Assembly: GCA_003693705.1 (NCBI GenBank)
Contig: RBZT01000312.1
Location: forward strand, 62,827 to 126,826
Source: Polymyxa betae
Lineage: Eukaryota; Endomyxa; Phytomyxea; Plasmodiophorida; Plasmodiophoridae
Reading direction: 5' to 3'
Length of the DNA stretch: 64,000 nucleotides
The first letter of the stretch is position 1. Each line of letters opens with the position of its first letter. The translations under genes and the position numbers were made by a program. The notes beneath the pieces were generated by a model. It saw only the letters and a program-made list of their open reading frames with translations, made no database searches and was not told the DNA's origin. Below are positions 15,828-26,924 of the stretch, piece after piece.

Positions 15828-18431
15828 TTATGCAGCAGGCCTGATCTCCTCTTGATCTAACTCCATCTGCCTGCGGCGGCAACGGCTCATCAGGAATTCC
15901 AGCTGATATTTGTTAGAATCGCAAACTGAGCTCAGATTGCGGTGCACTTTAAATAAATTCTTCTGCAGGCTGCGAAATGAGCTCATCAGCTGGTTAGAAT
16001 GGCGCCTACAGTAATCGCCATGTTGCATTAATAACTGAACAGCCCAGAGAAGGTAAATCTCAAGTTCAGTACGCTGTTCGATGCCATCAGAAACCAAATT
16101 CATGATGCGTTCGACGAAGTGTAAAGGGATAGATCGAACAGTAAGACCAATGTCATCGATAGGCGTTCGAACAATAATCGCATGGAGTGGGACGGATTCG
16201 TTCAACCTGAGCGCCATCAACAGAGCTTTCGAATATTCACAGTTTTTGAGCGTCGACAGGATTGTAGCTGGAGTGATATCAATATCCAAATCGACCGGAT
16301 CGAACAGCAGTTCTTGATCCAAAGAATGGATCAATAACCCTTCAGTAGCAGCTGCAGCCCATGCACGGCCCGTGGGTGAGAATCGCAGACTTCTGCAACG
16401 AACTGCTCGTGGGACGCGTCTGGATGAATAATCACCGCGATGCACACCGGGTAGGTCGTCACGTTTCGCTAGTCGAGTATTGAGATCGTCGTCTTCGGAA
16501 TCGCTTGCGTTAATATCGTCGATATTGCCACTGTCGGTCATGCGCTTGCTGTTGAGTTGATCTTGAACACCGTCTAAAGCGCGATTGCAGGAAATCTTGA
16601 AATTGCGAAGAAGGGAACGTTGCTCGACATCGTATAGACAAATGTTGTTGCTATCACCGCCGGCAAGGATGCCTTTACCATCAGCAGAGTATGAAATAGT
16701 GGTGAATGCGATTCCTTCAGTAGAGCTAACATTCGCTCGTTGACGACCGCCTTTGATATCTTGCTTACACTCGATGGTACCCTTAAGAGTGCTTTGATTG
16801 ACATCCCAGAAATAAAGTTGGCCGTCCAATGATGATGTGCACAATTCGTTACCATCCGCTCGAAAGGCGACAGCCAAAACGTCGGAATTATGGTTCAAAG
16901 TATCGATAGTAGCCTTCCGCTCGAAAACATCCCATACTTTGGCAGTTTTGTCCCAGCTAGCCGATGCAAGAATGGATTGTTCTGGAGAGAACGATAACGA
17001 GCAGACAGGTCCTTCGTGGCCGGACAGAACATCAAGCAACCGACCGGTTTGAAGCGACCAGACAAAAATGTCGAATGGGTCCATAGCACCGGCACAAACT
17101 ATTTCACCAGAAGGGTCAATAGCCAAGGATAGAAACTGACACGTTGTGGGAGTCACCAGCGTTCGGAAATTTCGATAACGAATCAGATCAAAAGCACGAA
17201 CAGTTCCGTCTAGTGAGGCAGACAACACAACATTCCCAGCCGAAGTGAACTCAATGGCACTAATTGGACCAGTATGGTCAGTGAAGGTAGCAAAACAAAA
17301 TCCGCTGGTGCTATTCCAGATCTTGACTTTGCCGTCTTCACCACCTGTTGCCATTAATTGCCCATCCGGAGAATATGCCACAGCTGTGACATCATTGCTA
17401 TGCCCTTGTTGTTTCAAGACATATGTCTCAGATTGCCACTCCCAAACCAATAGCTGGCCTAGAGCATCGGAACCGAATGCCAGCCATTCTCCGGTCGGGT
17501 TGATAGCAACTGAAGTAATATGATGCTGAGATATGGATAGTGAATGGATCTCATGACAAGAGGGAAGTTCATGAAGCGAGAACACGCCAGAGCTGAACCC
17601 AACAGCAACGAAATTTAAATCGTTGTTTTGATGAAATGCAGCACATTCCACTTTAGCGTGATCTTTCGAAAACAAGTGCTTTCTTTCCAGCGAGAATTTC
17701 CCGCCAGCGAGTGACTTAGAATCGTCCTCACTCAGAAAAGACCAAATGAACATAGCTCCATCTTTCGCGACGGTATATAGGTTGTCTTCCGAATCGATGA
17801 ACGATGCCATCGTCATGCTTCGGTGCCCATTCAAAGTCAACGGATGAAACCCATCGATGGGATCCCGCGAGAACATCTTGACCGAGTTATCCCTGGAGCA
17901 GGTGAAGATGAATTGTGAATCATGAGACCAATTGATGTGAGTGATATCATCATAATGTCCACCATACGTGCGATATAGAGTGAATGGGGCATATTGAGTT
18001 ACCAATGTCGGCGCAACCCAGATCTGTAAGTGCTTGCCTTTAGTGACAGCAATGTATTTCGAGTCAGGACTGTATTTGATATCGGTGATAGGCTCCTTAA
18101 AGGTGAAGCGGTTTAGGACGACTCGCTTGTGGTAGTTGGCCAGAATTGCCCGGCCGTCGACGTCGACCGAGATCAGCGTTTGTCCGTTGGGGCTGAGAGC
18201 AATCCGGGTGATGTTGTTCTGGTTTTCAAAGGGGAAAGTGGAGCATTTATGGCTGTTCAGACATCATCAGTAAATCTCGAACATTGGCGGTGGTACGTAC
18301 TTGACGAGATCGAAGACCGAAACGCGATTACCAACAGGGCTGAGGACGCAGTTCCCGTCTTTCGAAAAGATAAGATTCCCTCCATTAAATGAGCTCCCAC
18401 ATAGGTTCGAAAACTCGAACGAAATCTTCAT
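15828..18431 (-). CDS. PWP2: Periodic tryptophan protein 2 (U3 snoRNP, SSU processome)
   Basis: A two-exon gene with one intron near 18242-18291. The N-terminus reads FEFSNLCGSSFNGGNLIFS, diagnostic of PWP2/UTP1. It is followed by about a dozen WD40 repeats (for example SASWDKTAKVWDVFE and TGGEDGKVKIWNSTS) forming tandem propellers. An acidic insert precedes the C-terminal helical UTP domain, which ends in a basic stretch. Length is about 850 residues, as expected. PWP2 is a core UTP-B subunit needed for 18S rRNA processing in the nucleolus. Confidence 0.95.
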
Positions 18432-18973
18432 GGGCTCGAAGAGAAAATCAAGCAGAGCTTCTGGGGAACCAAACAGGTAAATCGCTGACGGATTCCGATA
18501 ACGGTCATGAAGTCCGTGCGGACTTCAGTCGAAAAAATCAGTGGAAAATTTCCAACAAACGTGGGAAATTTGAAGTTATTTACTTAAATTATTCAACTTA
18601 TCGGAAATGACTTGCTCACCTTGGCGATATGCACAAGGAATGATTTCTCTTGAAGGCGCTTTTCGATCCAGATGACGATGAGCTTGTATCAGGTTATGAG
18701 CAGGACACAGAAAGTGTAAGTTAGAGATGATGGTAATGCGGAGTTGGTTGGGGACCCCTACACCCCATTATCTTCTGAATCGTCCTCCCCCTTTGTATTG
18801 TAGCTGCTGTTGGGTCTCGCAGGGGAGTGCGGGCAATTTAGATTCTCTCTGCGCGTATGTATGAGTGCGCCCTGATCTCTTGAAACCTGTGACGATTTCT
18901 GATTACCAGCGCCGAGCACCCCATCAATTCTCTTTGAACAGATTTTTCAGATCAGCCGACGCGTTCGTCATCG
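18432..18973. other. Divergent intergenic region
   Basis: The gap lies between the PWP2 start and the beta-propeller start, so both promoters probably lie here. A short open frame at 18865-19059 overlaps the downstream gene in another phase and could be an alternative first exon. I see nothing else to report. Confidence 0.4.
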
Positions 18974-20369
18974 TTGATGAGCGGTCTGCATTGGAGAGTC
19001 AGAGCGCGAGAATCGGGTGCTCTGGGCGCCCCATGGAAAATCAGTCGGAATTCGGATAGAAGACGATTCGCTGAGATAAAATTACAAGCTGAGGCAGACA
19101 CCCATGATGTTCACGAGGCTAGGAAATTGCCATTACTAAGAAGGCGCTCAGATATAACCGAGATGATGATTGCTGGAGACCTGCTGCTTGCTTTGACCCA
19201 GACTGGAGTCTGTGTCGCTTTCAACAGCAGAACCCTCAAACGGGTTTGCTATCTGAACATTGCCGAAGACGAGATCATTCGTAGCTTGTTTTACAATAAG
19301 ACAAATTCCTCTATAATTACTGTATCAGTGTTTCGACATGATCACTACAGCTCGTTAAACTGTCGTTCGACCCCGATCGAAGCCATACAAGCTGGAAATC
19401 CTCGGCTGGGAATTCCAGTTTTCCAGTCTGAGTCGCTACGATATCCTGGGTTTATAGAATTTGATGAGGTCAACTCGAAGATCTTGACATATTCTGCAAA
19501 TGATTGGTACGCTAGAGACATCTGCTCTGCATGTAATCTCATTTCCTCTTAGTCATTACAAGGTCTGGGAATTAACGAAGTATACCCCATTGCATACATT
19601 CTGCGATTCCAGGATTGCTGAGGTTAAAGTTAGGTAATCCAAGCTATGTCGCATCGTCGCTTTCCATTTATGTATTTTGTATAGTCTAGGCATCATGCTC
19701 TTCATATACCAACACACTAAGTCAAACTTGCCTCTCAAGCTTGTCGACATCAATAATGGAGTCGAACTGAAAACTCTTAATCATTTGATTAAGAGAAATC
19801 GCAAGATCGATTTCGTTGAACTGTTTAGCGATAAACTGCTAATCAAGCAGGCCGGAGAGAATTTGATTATCATTGACGTTTGCACTGGAATCGCTACTGA
19901 AGTCCCGCAAGCCGATTTCCCTACTCCTTCAGCGTTCATTTTCCTATACGAAAATCAGTTATTTCTGACGTTCAGGGACAGCCAAATTCTCGCCTGGAAT
20001 TTTAAAGGCCAAATTGTGACAAGATTTGAGGATCACACCTTGTTCAGCTCAGGTATTATAAATGGCCTGCTTGCTCGTTCAACAATTCAGTGTAGCTTCT
20101 TAGATTTTCACTCTAACCTGATATACATTCCTCGTGCCCAAGATCTGATTGTTTCACACTGCATTTCGGAGAAAAGCACCCGAGGAAGCATCAACATCTC
20201 CAGTATTCTTACAGGAAAAGTTCTAGGAAAGATATCGTGTCCTGACAATGAATGCTATTCCGCCAGAGGGATCGCTTTAGACAATGTCACTTCGGTTTGT
20301 TACTGTGAAAGATCAGGCACGATCTACACTGGCAACAGCACCGGCATGGTTTATGCATGGAGCACTTGA
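18974..20369 (+). CDS. WD40-like beta-propeller protein resembling a plant family
   Basis: Three exons join through introns at about 19507-19551 and 19634-19681. The join KVWELTKYTPLHTF is a WD-repeat end. Downstream, SLGIMLFIYQHT and NHLIKRNRKIDFVELFSDKL closely resemble, from memory, a conserved plant WD40-like family in which the same two segments occur. The protein ends GTIYTGNSTGMVYAWST, a final WD blade. Length is about 430 residues. The start at 18974 is the first Met of the long frame; an upstream first exon is possible. No biochemical role is known to me. Confidence 0.75.
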
Positions 20370-20650
20370 TCCCTTCGCTTAATTTAATTAATTTCTTAGA
20401 AATAAGCATGTATAAAAAATATACACCTCTGGTTCTCAAACGGAGATCCGAAATGCTTTGAGAATTTGAGTAATAATCAAATAATCAACATTGTACCCTT
20501 AAATGTAGACAGATATTCAGGGCCCAAATGTAACGTTTCACCAAACGGCGGGGCCTTCGCAAATTTATCTTGCATGTTTTTTGGAAGGTTTTAATCTTTT
20601 TTCAACACAGCCCGTCTTATAGTTGGGTTGACTGATCAACCTTCATTGTG

Positions 20651-21976
20651 ATGCACGGTAGGTCTGCTAATCCTAGTACTCCTCTGTCGTTTATTGATCA
20701 TTCGGTGAAACGATTCGGCCGGGTAGATCGCGAAAATTTGACGCCGTCGCCGGATCTCTTTAATCGGCTTCGAATTAGTTCGGAAATGCCGGATACCGGC
20801 TCGTTGCCACGACCTGGCTCTCCACCCGATTGGGCCCTATCCACAAGAAAACTTGATGATCGAGTAACGGGCGTTTTATTTCCGAGGTCATTTTTCTCAA
20901 TTTTACCAGGCTTCCGAGCTTGCAAGATTCAAAAGACTTTATGAGGCGAAACTTGAAAAATTGGAGATTCATCGCTGTGAACTTGATGGTGAACTGGGAT
21001 ACGTTCAATTGTTTTCTGTCTAACATAATCGCAGCGTGGGAACAAAAACTCTCTGAATGGAAGCGGCAAATGACGGAACGTCACCAGACGTTAGAAAGGG
21101 CTCTCGAAGAGAAAATCAAATCGCATAATGCTCAGGTGCTCCTGTTTGAAGAGCAAAAACGTGCTGAAAGGGAAGCGCTTCAATTAGAGAAGGATTCTTT
21201 TCGAAGAAGCAGACTTCAAGCTGCAAGCGATCTCGACGAGCAACGCTCTGTTATCCGGTACCGTAATAAGGAGTTATCTGAACAAGAGAGGTTGCTTGGT
21301 CCTCGGATATCGGCTTGCGACAAGCAACAGGCTGAGCTTGACGAAAGGGAGATGAAATTGAAAGCTCAGGAAGAACAATTTGCTGAACGTGAGGCTGCTC
21401 TCAAAGAAAAGGAACTCAAATGTAACAAGCTTTTGGCAGAGCTGGCCAAAAAGGAAGCAGACTTAAACGACAGAGAAGAGTCGATTGAAGACCTTCAGAA
21501 GGGTCTTCGAGTTAAGTTAAGAGAAAGCGAAAAGTGTCTTGAAGATCTCGATGCGAAAGAACAAGCTATGCTGTCACAGAAATCTGAATTCGACGAAAGG
21601 CAGAAGCTGCTTGACGCTGTCGCTAAAGAGCAAGAACTCAGAGAACAGGAACTCCAAGACAAAGAGAATGAGTTCAAAAGACGGGAAGAGGAGCTGTTTA
21701 AGTCCTTAGAAGAAGCAAGCTGGAATATCGTGGAATCCGAGCGTGAGATCGCTGAGAAATCGAAGTATCCGACTGTATGTGCCGTTCGCTGTTTTTAACT
21801 GGACTCATAGGGAGATCGAACGGAAAATTGCTGAAAACGAGGAGCTATCGAGAAGGATAACGAAATGGAATGACGAGCTTCGTGTACAAAACGAAAAAGC
21901 TTCGATCAGGGAGAAAGATCTGGAAGCCAGAGAGGAGTATTTATCCAAGTACTTTTCAGCTTTTCAACCGATATAA
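20651..21976 (+). CDS. Long coiled-coil protein
   Basis: Four exons. The N-terminal 70 residues are Ser/Pro-rich and probably disordered. The remainder, about 330 residues, is an almost uninterrupted coiled coil of Glu, Lys, Gln and Leu, with heptads such as LDEREMKLKAQEEQFAERE. There are no other domains. It may be structural (cytoskeletal or centrosomal), but this cannot be assigned. It converges on the WW gene, with 65 bp between the stops. Confidence 0.75.
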
Positions 21977-22041
21977 TTGTATCTGTATTATTGTATTTAT
22001 ATATTTATGCATCCTATAAACATATCCGACTAGGGACTCGA

Positions 22042-23530
22042 TTACAATGCTTCTTTCGTAGGATCTGCAGTATTACTGCCTTCGTTCTTTTCTGGATATT
22101 GTTCTCCAGTTTCCACAGTGACGGCTGTACCTGAATTCTCTTGATCTCTGGCAGGAGTGGGTTCGCCTTTCAGCCGCCTCTCCTGAGAAACATCCTCTTT
22201 CTCAAGCTTCGATTTCTCATTTTCTTCTGCAATCCATTGCATGAGTTTCTGTTGCAGCATCTTTCTGTTTTTTACACATTTTTGCATTTGGTCGCGAATC
22301 GCGAACTTTTTCATTTCGATCATATCTTCAGCCCATTGTTGTCTATCCTTCTCAATCTGTTGCTTTACAATGTTCACATTTTCAAGCAATTCTTGTTCGC
22401 TGAATTCATGTTGCGCCAAAACTGCCTCTTTCTTATCAGCAATATCTTTCCTCAATTTTTCTTCGAGTTTCGCCAAAGTTTCAGAGTTCTTCTGTCTTAG
22501 CGCTTTCAGTTTCTGTTCAGCATCTTTGATCTGTTTCCTGTCACTTTCGTCACGATGCTCTTTCTCCAATAACCACCGTTTTTCATTAGTTTCGTACCAA
22601 GACCGAAATCCAAGAATTTCGTAATCCATTTGCAATAAAATATCCTGTGCCAATCCGCTGAGTCTCCTCTTATCGGTTTCAGCTTTCACGATTCTCAACT
22701 GAGCCTGATTAAAAGCCTCTATATAGTCCTCGATAATCTGTAAGCATTCTGGTCTATTGTGGAGGATCAGGATCGGGGTTCTGTATACATAATTATACCT
22801 ACAGAGTCATATTGGCCCTGGGATCATCCCAGGAAGTCGTCTTCGTCTTATGATCTTTATAGTACACGGTACCATTCTTATCAAGATGTTGCGAATATCG
22901 AGAAGGCATTCCTCTTGGATCAACTGTCGTCATCAGACCTTTATATAAAAACATGGGTTTGGCAATATGGCCGCCCGATTCCAGAACCAAATCCCATTCC
23001 ACCGGGAGACCACGTGGGTCAATCCACGTGCTCGATTTGGCTGTGTACGAATAAAAGAACACTTTTCCATCCAGTGTCATACTCTGCTCCCAGCCTGTAT
23101 CACATTTCAGGTCAAATTTTGAGAGCAATAATGTCATAACCTGGAGGGAGATATCTCGGATCAGACCATGTGGTTTGTTTCGTTGGATGATAACGAAAGA
23201 AAACATATCCTTCCGAGTCCACGCTTAACGACCAGCCTCTTGGAAGGGCTGCATAAACGGTTAAATTTGCATCATATTTGTTGGACAACATCCAACTCTG
23301 AACGCTCTCATCAGTGGTCCATTTTCGCTGCTTTCCGATGACAAGGAGATCTGATGGATCATATGGAATAGTTGGCGCTCTCCAACATATCGAGCTACGA
23401 AGTGATGCGAACCGATCCAGACCCATACCATTCTTGGGTATTTCATCTAACTTGTATGATAAGATCCGTTAGACAGCATAGTTGCTACTTCGTACCAAGA
23501 CAATTTCTGGGGATCTCTATATCTGGCCAT
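22042..23530 (-). CDS. Multi-WW-domain protein with C-terminal coiled coil
   Basis: Five exons. Three WW domains are clear: GWSLSVDSEGYVFF..TTWSDPRYLP, GWEQSMTLDGKVFF..STWIDPRGLP, and HLDKNGTVYYKDHKTKTTSW. A degenerate fourth with VDPRGMP lies between the second and third, and a half-domain (RDPQKLSWYE) sits at the extreme N-terminus. The intron after DDPRANMTL joins in frame to PECLQIIEDYIEAF. A coiled coil of about 170 residues and a short acidic tail follow. WW domains bind Pro-rich ligands; the partners are unknown. The C2 gene lies just upstream on the same strand. Confidence 0.85.
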
Positions 23531-23644
23531 GATATTGGTCCAGGATGCACACCTGTGATATGGTTATCTCCCAATCTCTAACAGTTTACTCGTTACCATG
23601 CTCGGTATTCGATCCGCTCAGCATCTGAGCTACCTTTGGACCAT

Positions 23645-24855
23645 TCATAAACAGAATCGTTCCTGATACAAGTTTAATAAGAACCTGTAAATATTAGCAG
23701 CAGTACCGCTAATGTGTAATTCATTATGGCCCTGGCAGAAAACATCCTCATTAAAAAGCTGCATTTCTGAATTAGCTGGATGAAAACGTGTTAACGATAG
23801 CCGACATCGACCAATCTCATTCCAGACAGGCTCCTGTAAAGCTCAATATTGTTAAGTTCAAAGAAAGCCATCAAACCTTGCCGTCTTCAATTGTTCCGAA
23901 ATACACCGCAACGTATACAAATGAGTTTTCAAAGTCCATTACAGAGGCTGAAACTGTTTGCGGCTCGATACTTTGAAATCGAACTTTCAAACGATCAACA
24001 ACATCGGCCACTTCTGAGTGATGTCTAATGTCCTGTCTGCAGTTGCAAGTTTTTCAGACCTAGTGTTAACTTTTGACAGTATCCACTGTTCACCGTTCTG
24101 AGTAAAAGATCCCGATCTTCGCTTTTGTCGACGATGAGAGCGGCGGAATGCACCGCTCCATGACGAGTTCGACATTGGAAATGCAGTAAATCAAATTCGG
24201 ACAGAATTCTGTCATTTCGACAATAAAGGTAACCCGGCCAGCAGGCGACCCAGCGTGTCTCTCCAGCTGAATGTCTTGCGACATCTTTAGCCAAAAGTTA
24301 AGGAAGTGGAAATAAAATAGTTGTTTAAATACGGGTCCGGTAGCAATGGTATGGAGATCGATTGCCGCTTTGCCGAGAAATATCGCCTCTGGCTCGTTCT
24401 TGTCATAAGCACTAATCTCCAGGTTTAATTCTGTCAAGTCTTCAACGGTCTCAAACATGAAACTGAAAGTTGTACTCCAGTTTGGTTCGTCCTCTAAATA
24501 ATGTCATCAGAATGACGAGCGCCTTAGCGCAATTACCATTCTCAAGGCATTCTGTCTGAAGAACCCGGAAACCCTGAGCAAAATTGATCCGGCAGAAAGG
24601 CGAAATAATATGCTCGGGATCGCTTTAGATCAATCAGCACAAAGAATACAAACCTGACTGAAAACTAACGGATGTGGCGGACAAACGAGGCCGCTAGCAC
24701 CGATCTCGGCAATGTTGATGATATAACAACGAAGTCCTTCCATGTAAGACAACGACCGTTGCAGTCACACGTGTGCTTGATTTTGCCTCAATGAAATCGA
24801 TTTGGAACGGGAGCAAATCATAATGCTTTTTAGCGCGACCGGCAAAGATAGCCAT
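23645..24855 (-). CDS. C2-domain protein
   Basis: About six exons. The central part is a C2 domain: EIGASGLVCPPHPLVF, then WSTTFSFMFETVEDL and LNLEISAYDKNEPEA, matching the C2 core strands. A region of mixed strands and helices follows, and then a second C2-like C-terminus with FVYVAVYFG and EPVWNEIGRCRLSL. The Asp ligands are only partly conserved, so calcium binding is doubtful. The start at 24855 (MAIFAGRAKKHYDLLPFQ) is the first Met giving an open frame, but an exon further upstream is possible. Confidence 0.65.
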
Positions 24856-25181
24856 CGCTTCTTTTGGATAGAAGAAAAATCATATTTGACGATAAGAATA
24901 ATCGTCTTTCTGCCGAAGCACGAATAGGCTGAAGCCAGTTCAGATGACGAGCCATTCCTCCCATCGATAACCAAACATAGACATGACAATATCAGAATGA
25001 TGTTTGAAAAACGGAGGCAAGTTGACTGCTGTGATTTGTATAATTTATAAGTTACGCAGTTATGTGAGCTCTATCGTCGCGCATCTTATTTCTGTAAACG
25101 CGTCTCTTTCACCATTTTATAACCGATTGGTGTCCCAAGTGTCTCAAGTGGAGGTGCTCAAGGTCAAGGTTTCTTGTCAGA

Positions 25182-25993
25182 ATGGCCAGCAGCACAGGCG
25201 GCGCTCCGCCTAACAATAAAATGTTCCAGTTTAAACTGGTTTTGCTCGGCGATTCAGCCGTCGGCAAGAGCTCGCTGGTGCTTCGCTTTGTGAAAGGGCA
25301 ATTTTTCGAATATCAAGAGAGTACCATTGGAGGTTGGACTTTATTTCATTGTTCCCCCTATCTAACAGTATCTGCTGTAGCTGCTTTCTTGACCCAAACC
25401 GTTGTCGTGCAGGATTACACCGTCAAGTTTGAGATAGTGAGCTGCTCCGTCTGTGTTCAGCGCCAATGCTAATTGTTATACAGTGGGATACCGCTGGTCA
25501 AGAAAGATATCACAGCTTGGCCCCAATGTATTATCGTGGAGCAGCAGCCGCTGTCGTCGTTTACGATATCACTAGTGAACAGTCATTTGAAAGAGCAAAG
25601 AAATGGATTGCTGAGTTAAGGCAACTTGGGAGTGCTGATATGGTCATTGCGCTAGGTATCGATTTCTGTTCGTTTTGGATTATAACTAAGAATTATTAGC
25701 TGGCAACAAGACCGATCTTGAGGCGCAACGCCAAGTAAGTTCCGAAGTAGCGAAGGCTTATGCCGACGAGCAAGATATCTTCTTCACTGAAACATCAGCT
25801 AAAACGGCTGATAATGTTAATGAACTCTTTGTTACAATTGCTCGGAAGTTGCCCAAGGTTAATATCAATTTTGTCCTTGGTCGCGATTTTTAAGCGTTTG
25901 CAGGTTTTTGCTCCTCAAGAAACGAAGACTGGCAGCATTGTTGTGGACAATACTGGAATAACAGAATCAAAGACTGGCTGTTGTGCACATTAG
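25182..25993 (+). CDS. RAB5: Rab5-family small GTPase
   Basis: Five exons with introns of 44-54 nt. The protein carries all G motifs: GDSAVGKSS, the effector loop [35 protein letters not shown] and ETSAKT. The Rab5 subfamily is indicated by AAFLTQ and by the run [19 protein letters not shown]. The C-terminus GCCAH gives a two-cysteine prenylation site. It controls early endosome fusion and endocytic traffic. Confidence 0.97.
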
Positions 25994-26924
25994 GCAAAAT
26001 TTTCGCCTCCAATTATGATTTAGATCTACAGCTTGATACTGACCGAGTCTGATAGCCAATTGCGATACTCTATCTTTGCATACGGTTGAGCAAGAGGTGA
26101 TTTTACTATTGCTAAATATGATAATCATCGTCATTATGCTGTTTATTCAGAATGCTCAGTAGACTTATCATTTGCTGTTATGATTAGATGAATTGGCTGC
26201 TTGCTTCAATCTCGCAGTAGATTTCGTAATTTACCTCGTGCTCTTTTTGATTGCAAATAAGGTTGTCATTGCAGACAAATCTAATATTCCTGCCGCTGCT
26301 TTGATAGCGAAATTCCTTTTTGAGGTAATCCGCTTAACTTCCAGACATTCCGGAAAATCCGGTCATATGTCAAACACCGCGTGACGCTCTCGTTCCGCTG
26401 TTCGCTCGCAGAATTTCAAAGGCCGGGCTGAACGGCAAGGAAGGTTCTTCATCTCACGCACTAAGTGCTTCTTTCTCGAAAACAAGGTTGGAGCGACCTT
26501 TTGTCGCCGACCACTGGCAACGACGTCGTTTAACCAGGAAAGCAAAAATAGTGAATCATAAACAATTTTACACAATTGCAGCGCTCTGTTTAAGCCCAGC
26601 ATTAACAAAAACCTCAACTTTGACGGTTTGTATTTGGTCCTATGTACTGTAGCTTGCTGGATAGTTATAATTTTTCCAAATATTGTGGGAATCAAAGAGC
26701 AGCCTGAGCAGGGCGAAAATTTTGGTCATGCAGATTTGTTATTCGGATGGGAGTTCAAATTACTATCCGAGAGAGGCCGCTCTGTTAAGTTTCAGACTAA
26801 GGTGGAACGAAAAGGATCGAAGACGAGCAATTAAGTAGCCCTCAACACTAACCAAGGCTGGTTGCATTCCTGATTTTATTTTTCCAGACACTGCTGCAAA
26901 GAGTGTCCATCGTAATCTGTTAGC
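25994..26924. other. Intergenic region with doubtful ORFs
   Basis: No firm gene. One plus-strand frame at 26190-26325 is strongly hydrophobic (DFVIYLVLFLIANKVVIA). Another at 26418-26535 reads FFISRTKCFFLENKVGATF. They might be two exons of a small membrane protein, but no splice model is convincing. The 3' end of Rab5 and the promoter of the giant gene must lie here. Confidence 0.35.

Noticed and set aside
22141-22624. Phe/Ser/Cys-rich plus-strand ORFs
   Set aside because: They are antisense shadows of a Lys/Glu-rich coiled coil in the WW gene, which gives long open complementary frames.
23590-23660. Minus-strand tRNA-like sequence (GGTAGCTCAGATGCTGAGC with a possible acceptor pairing)
   Set aside because: The D-arm-like part is suggestive, but no canonical T-arm or anticodon arm can be folded and the candidate 3' end overlaps the WW gene start region.
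26363-26695. Minus-strand ORF of 110 residues
   Set aside because: Basic and hydrophobic mixture without any family pattern. The plus strand is equally open, so neither was called a gene.
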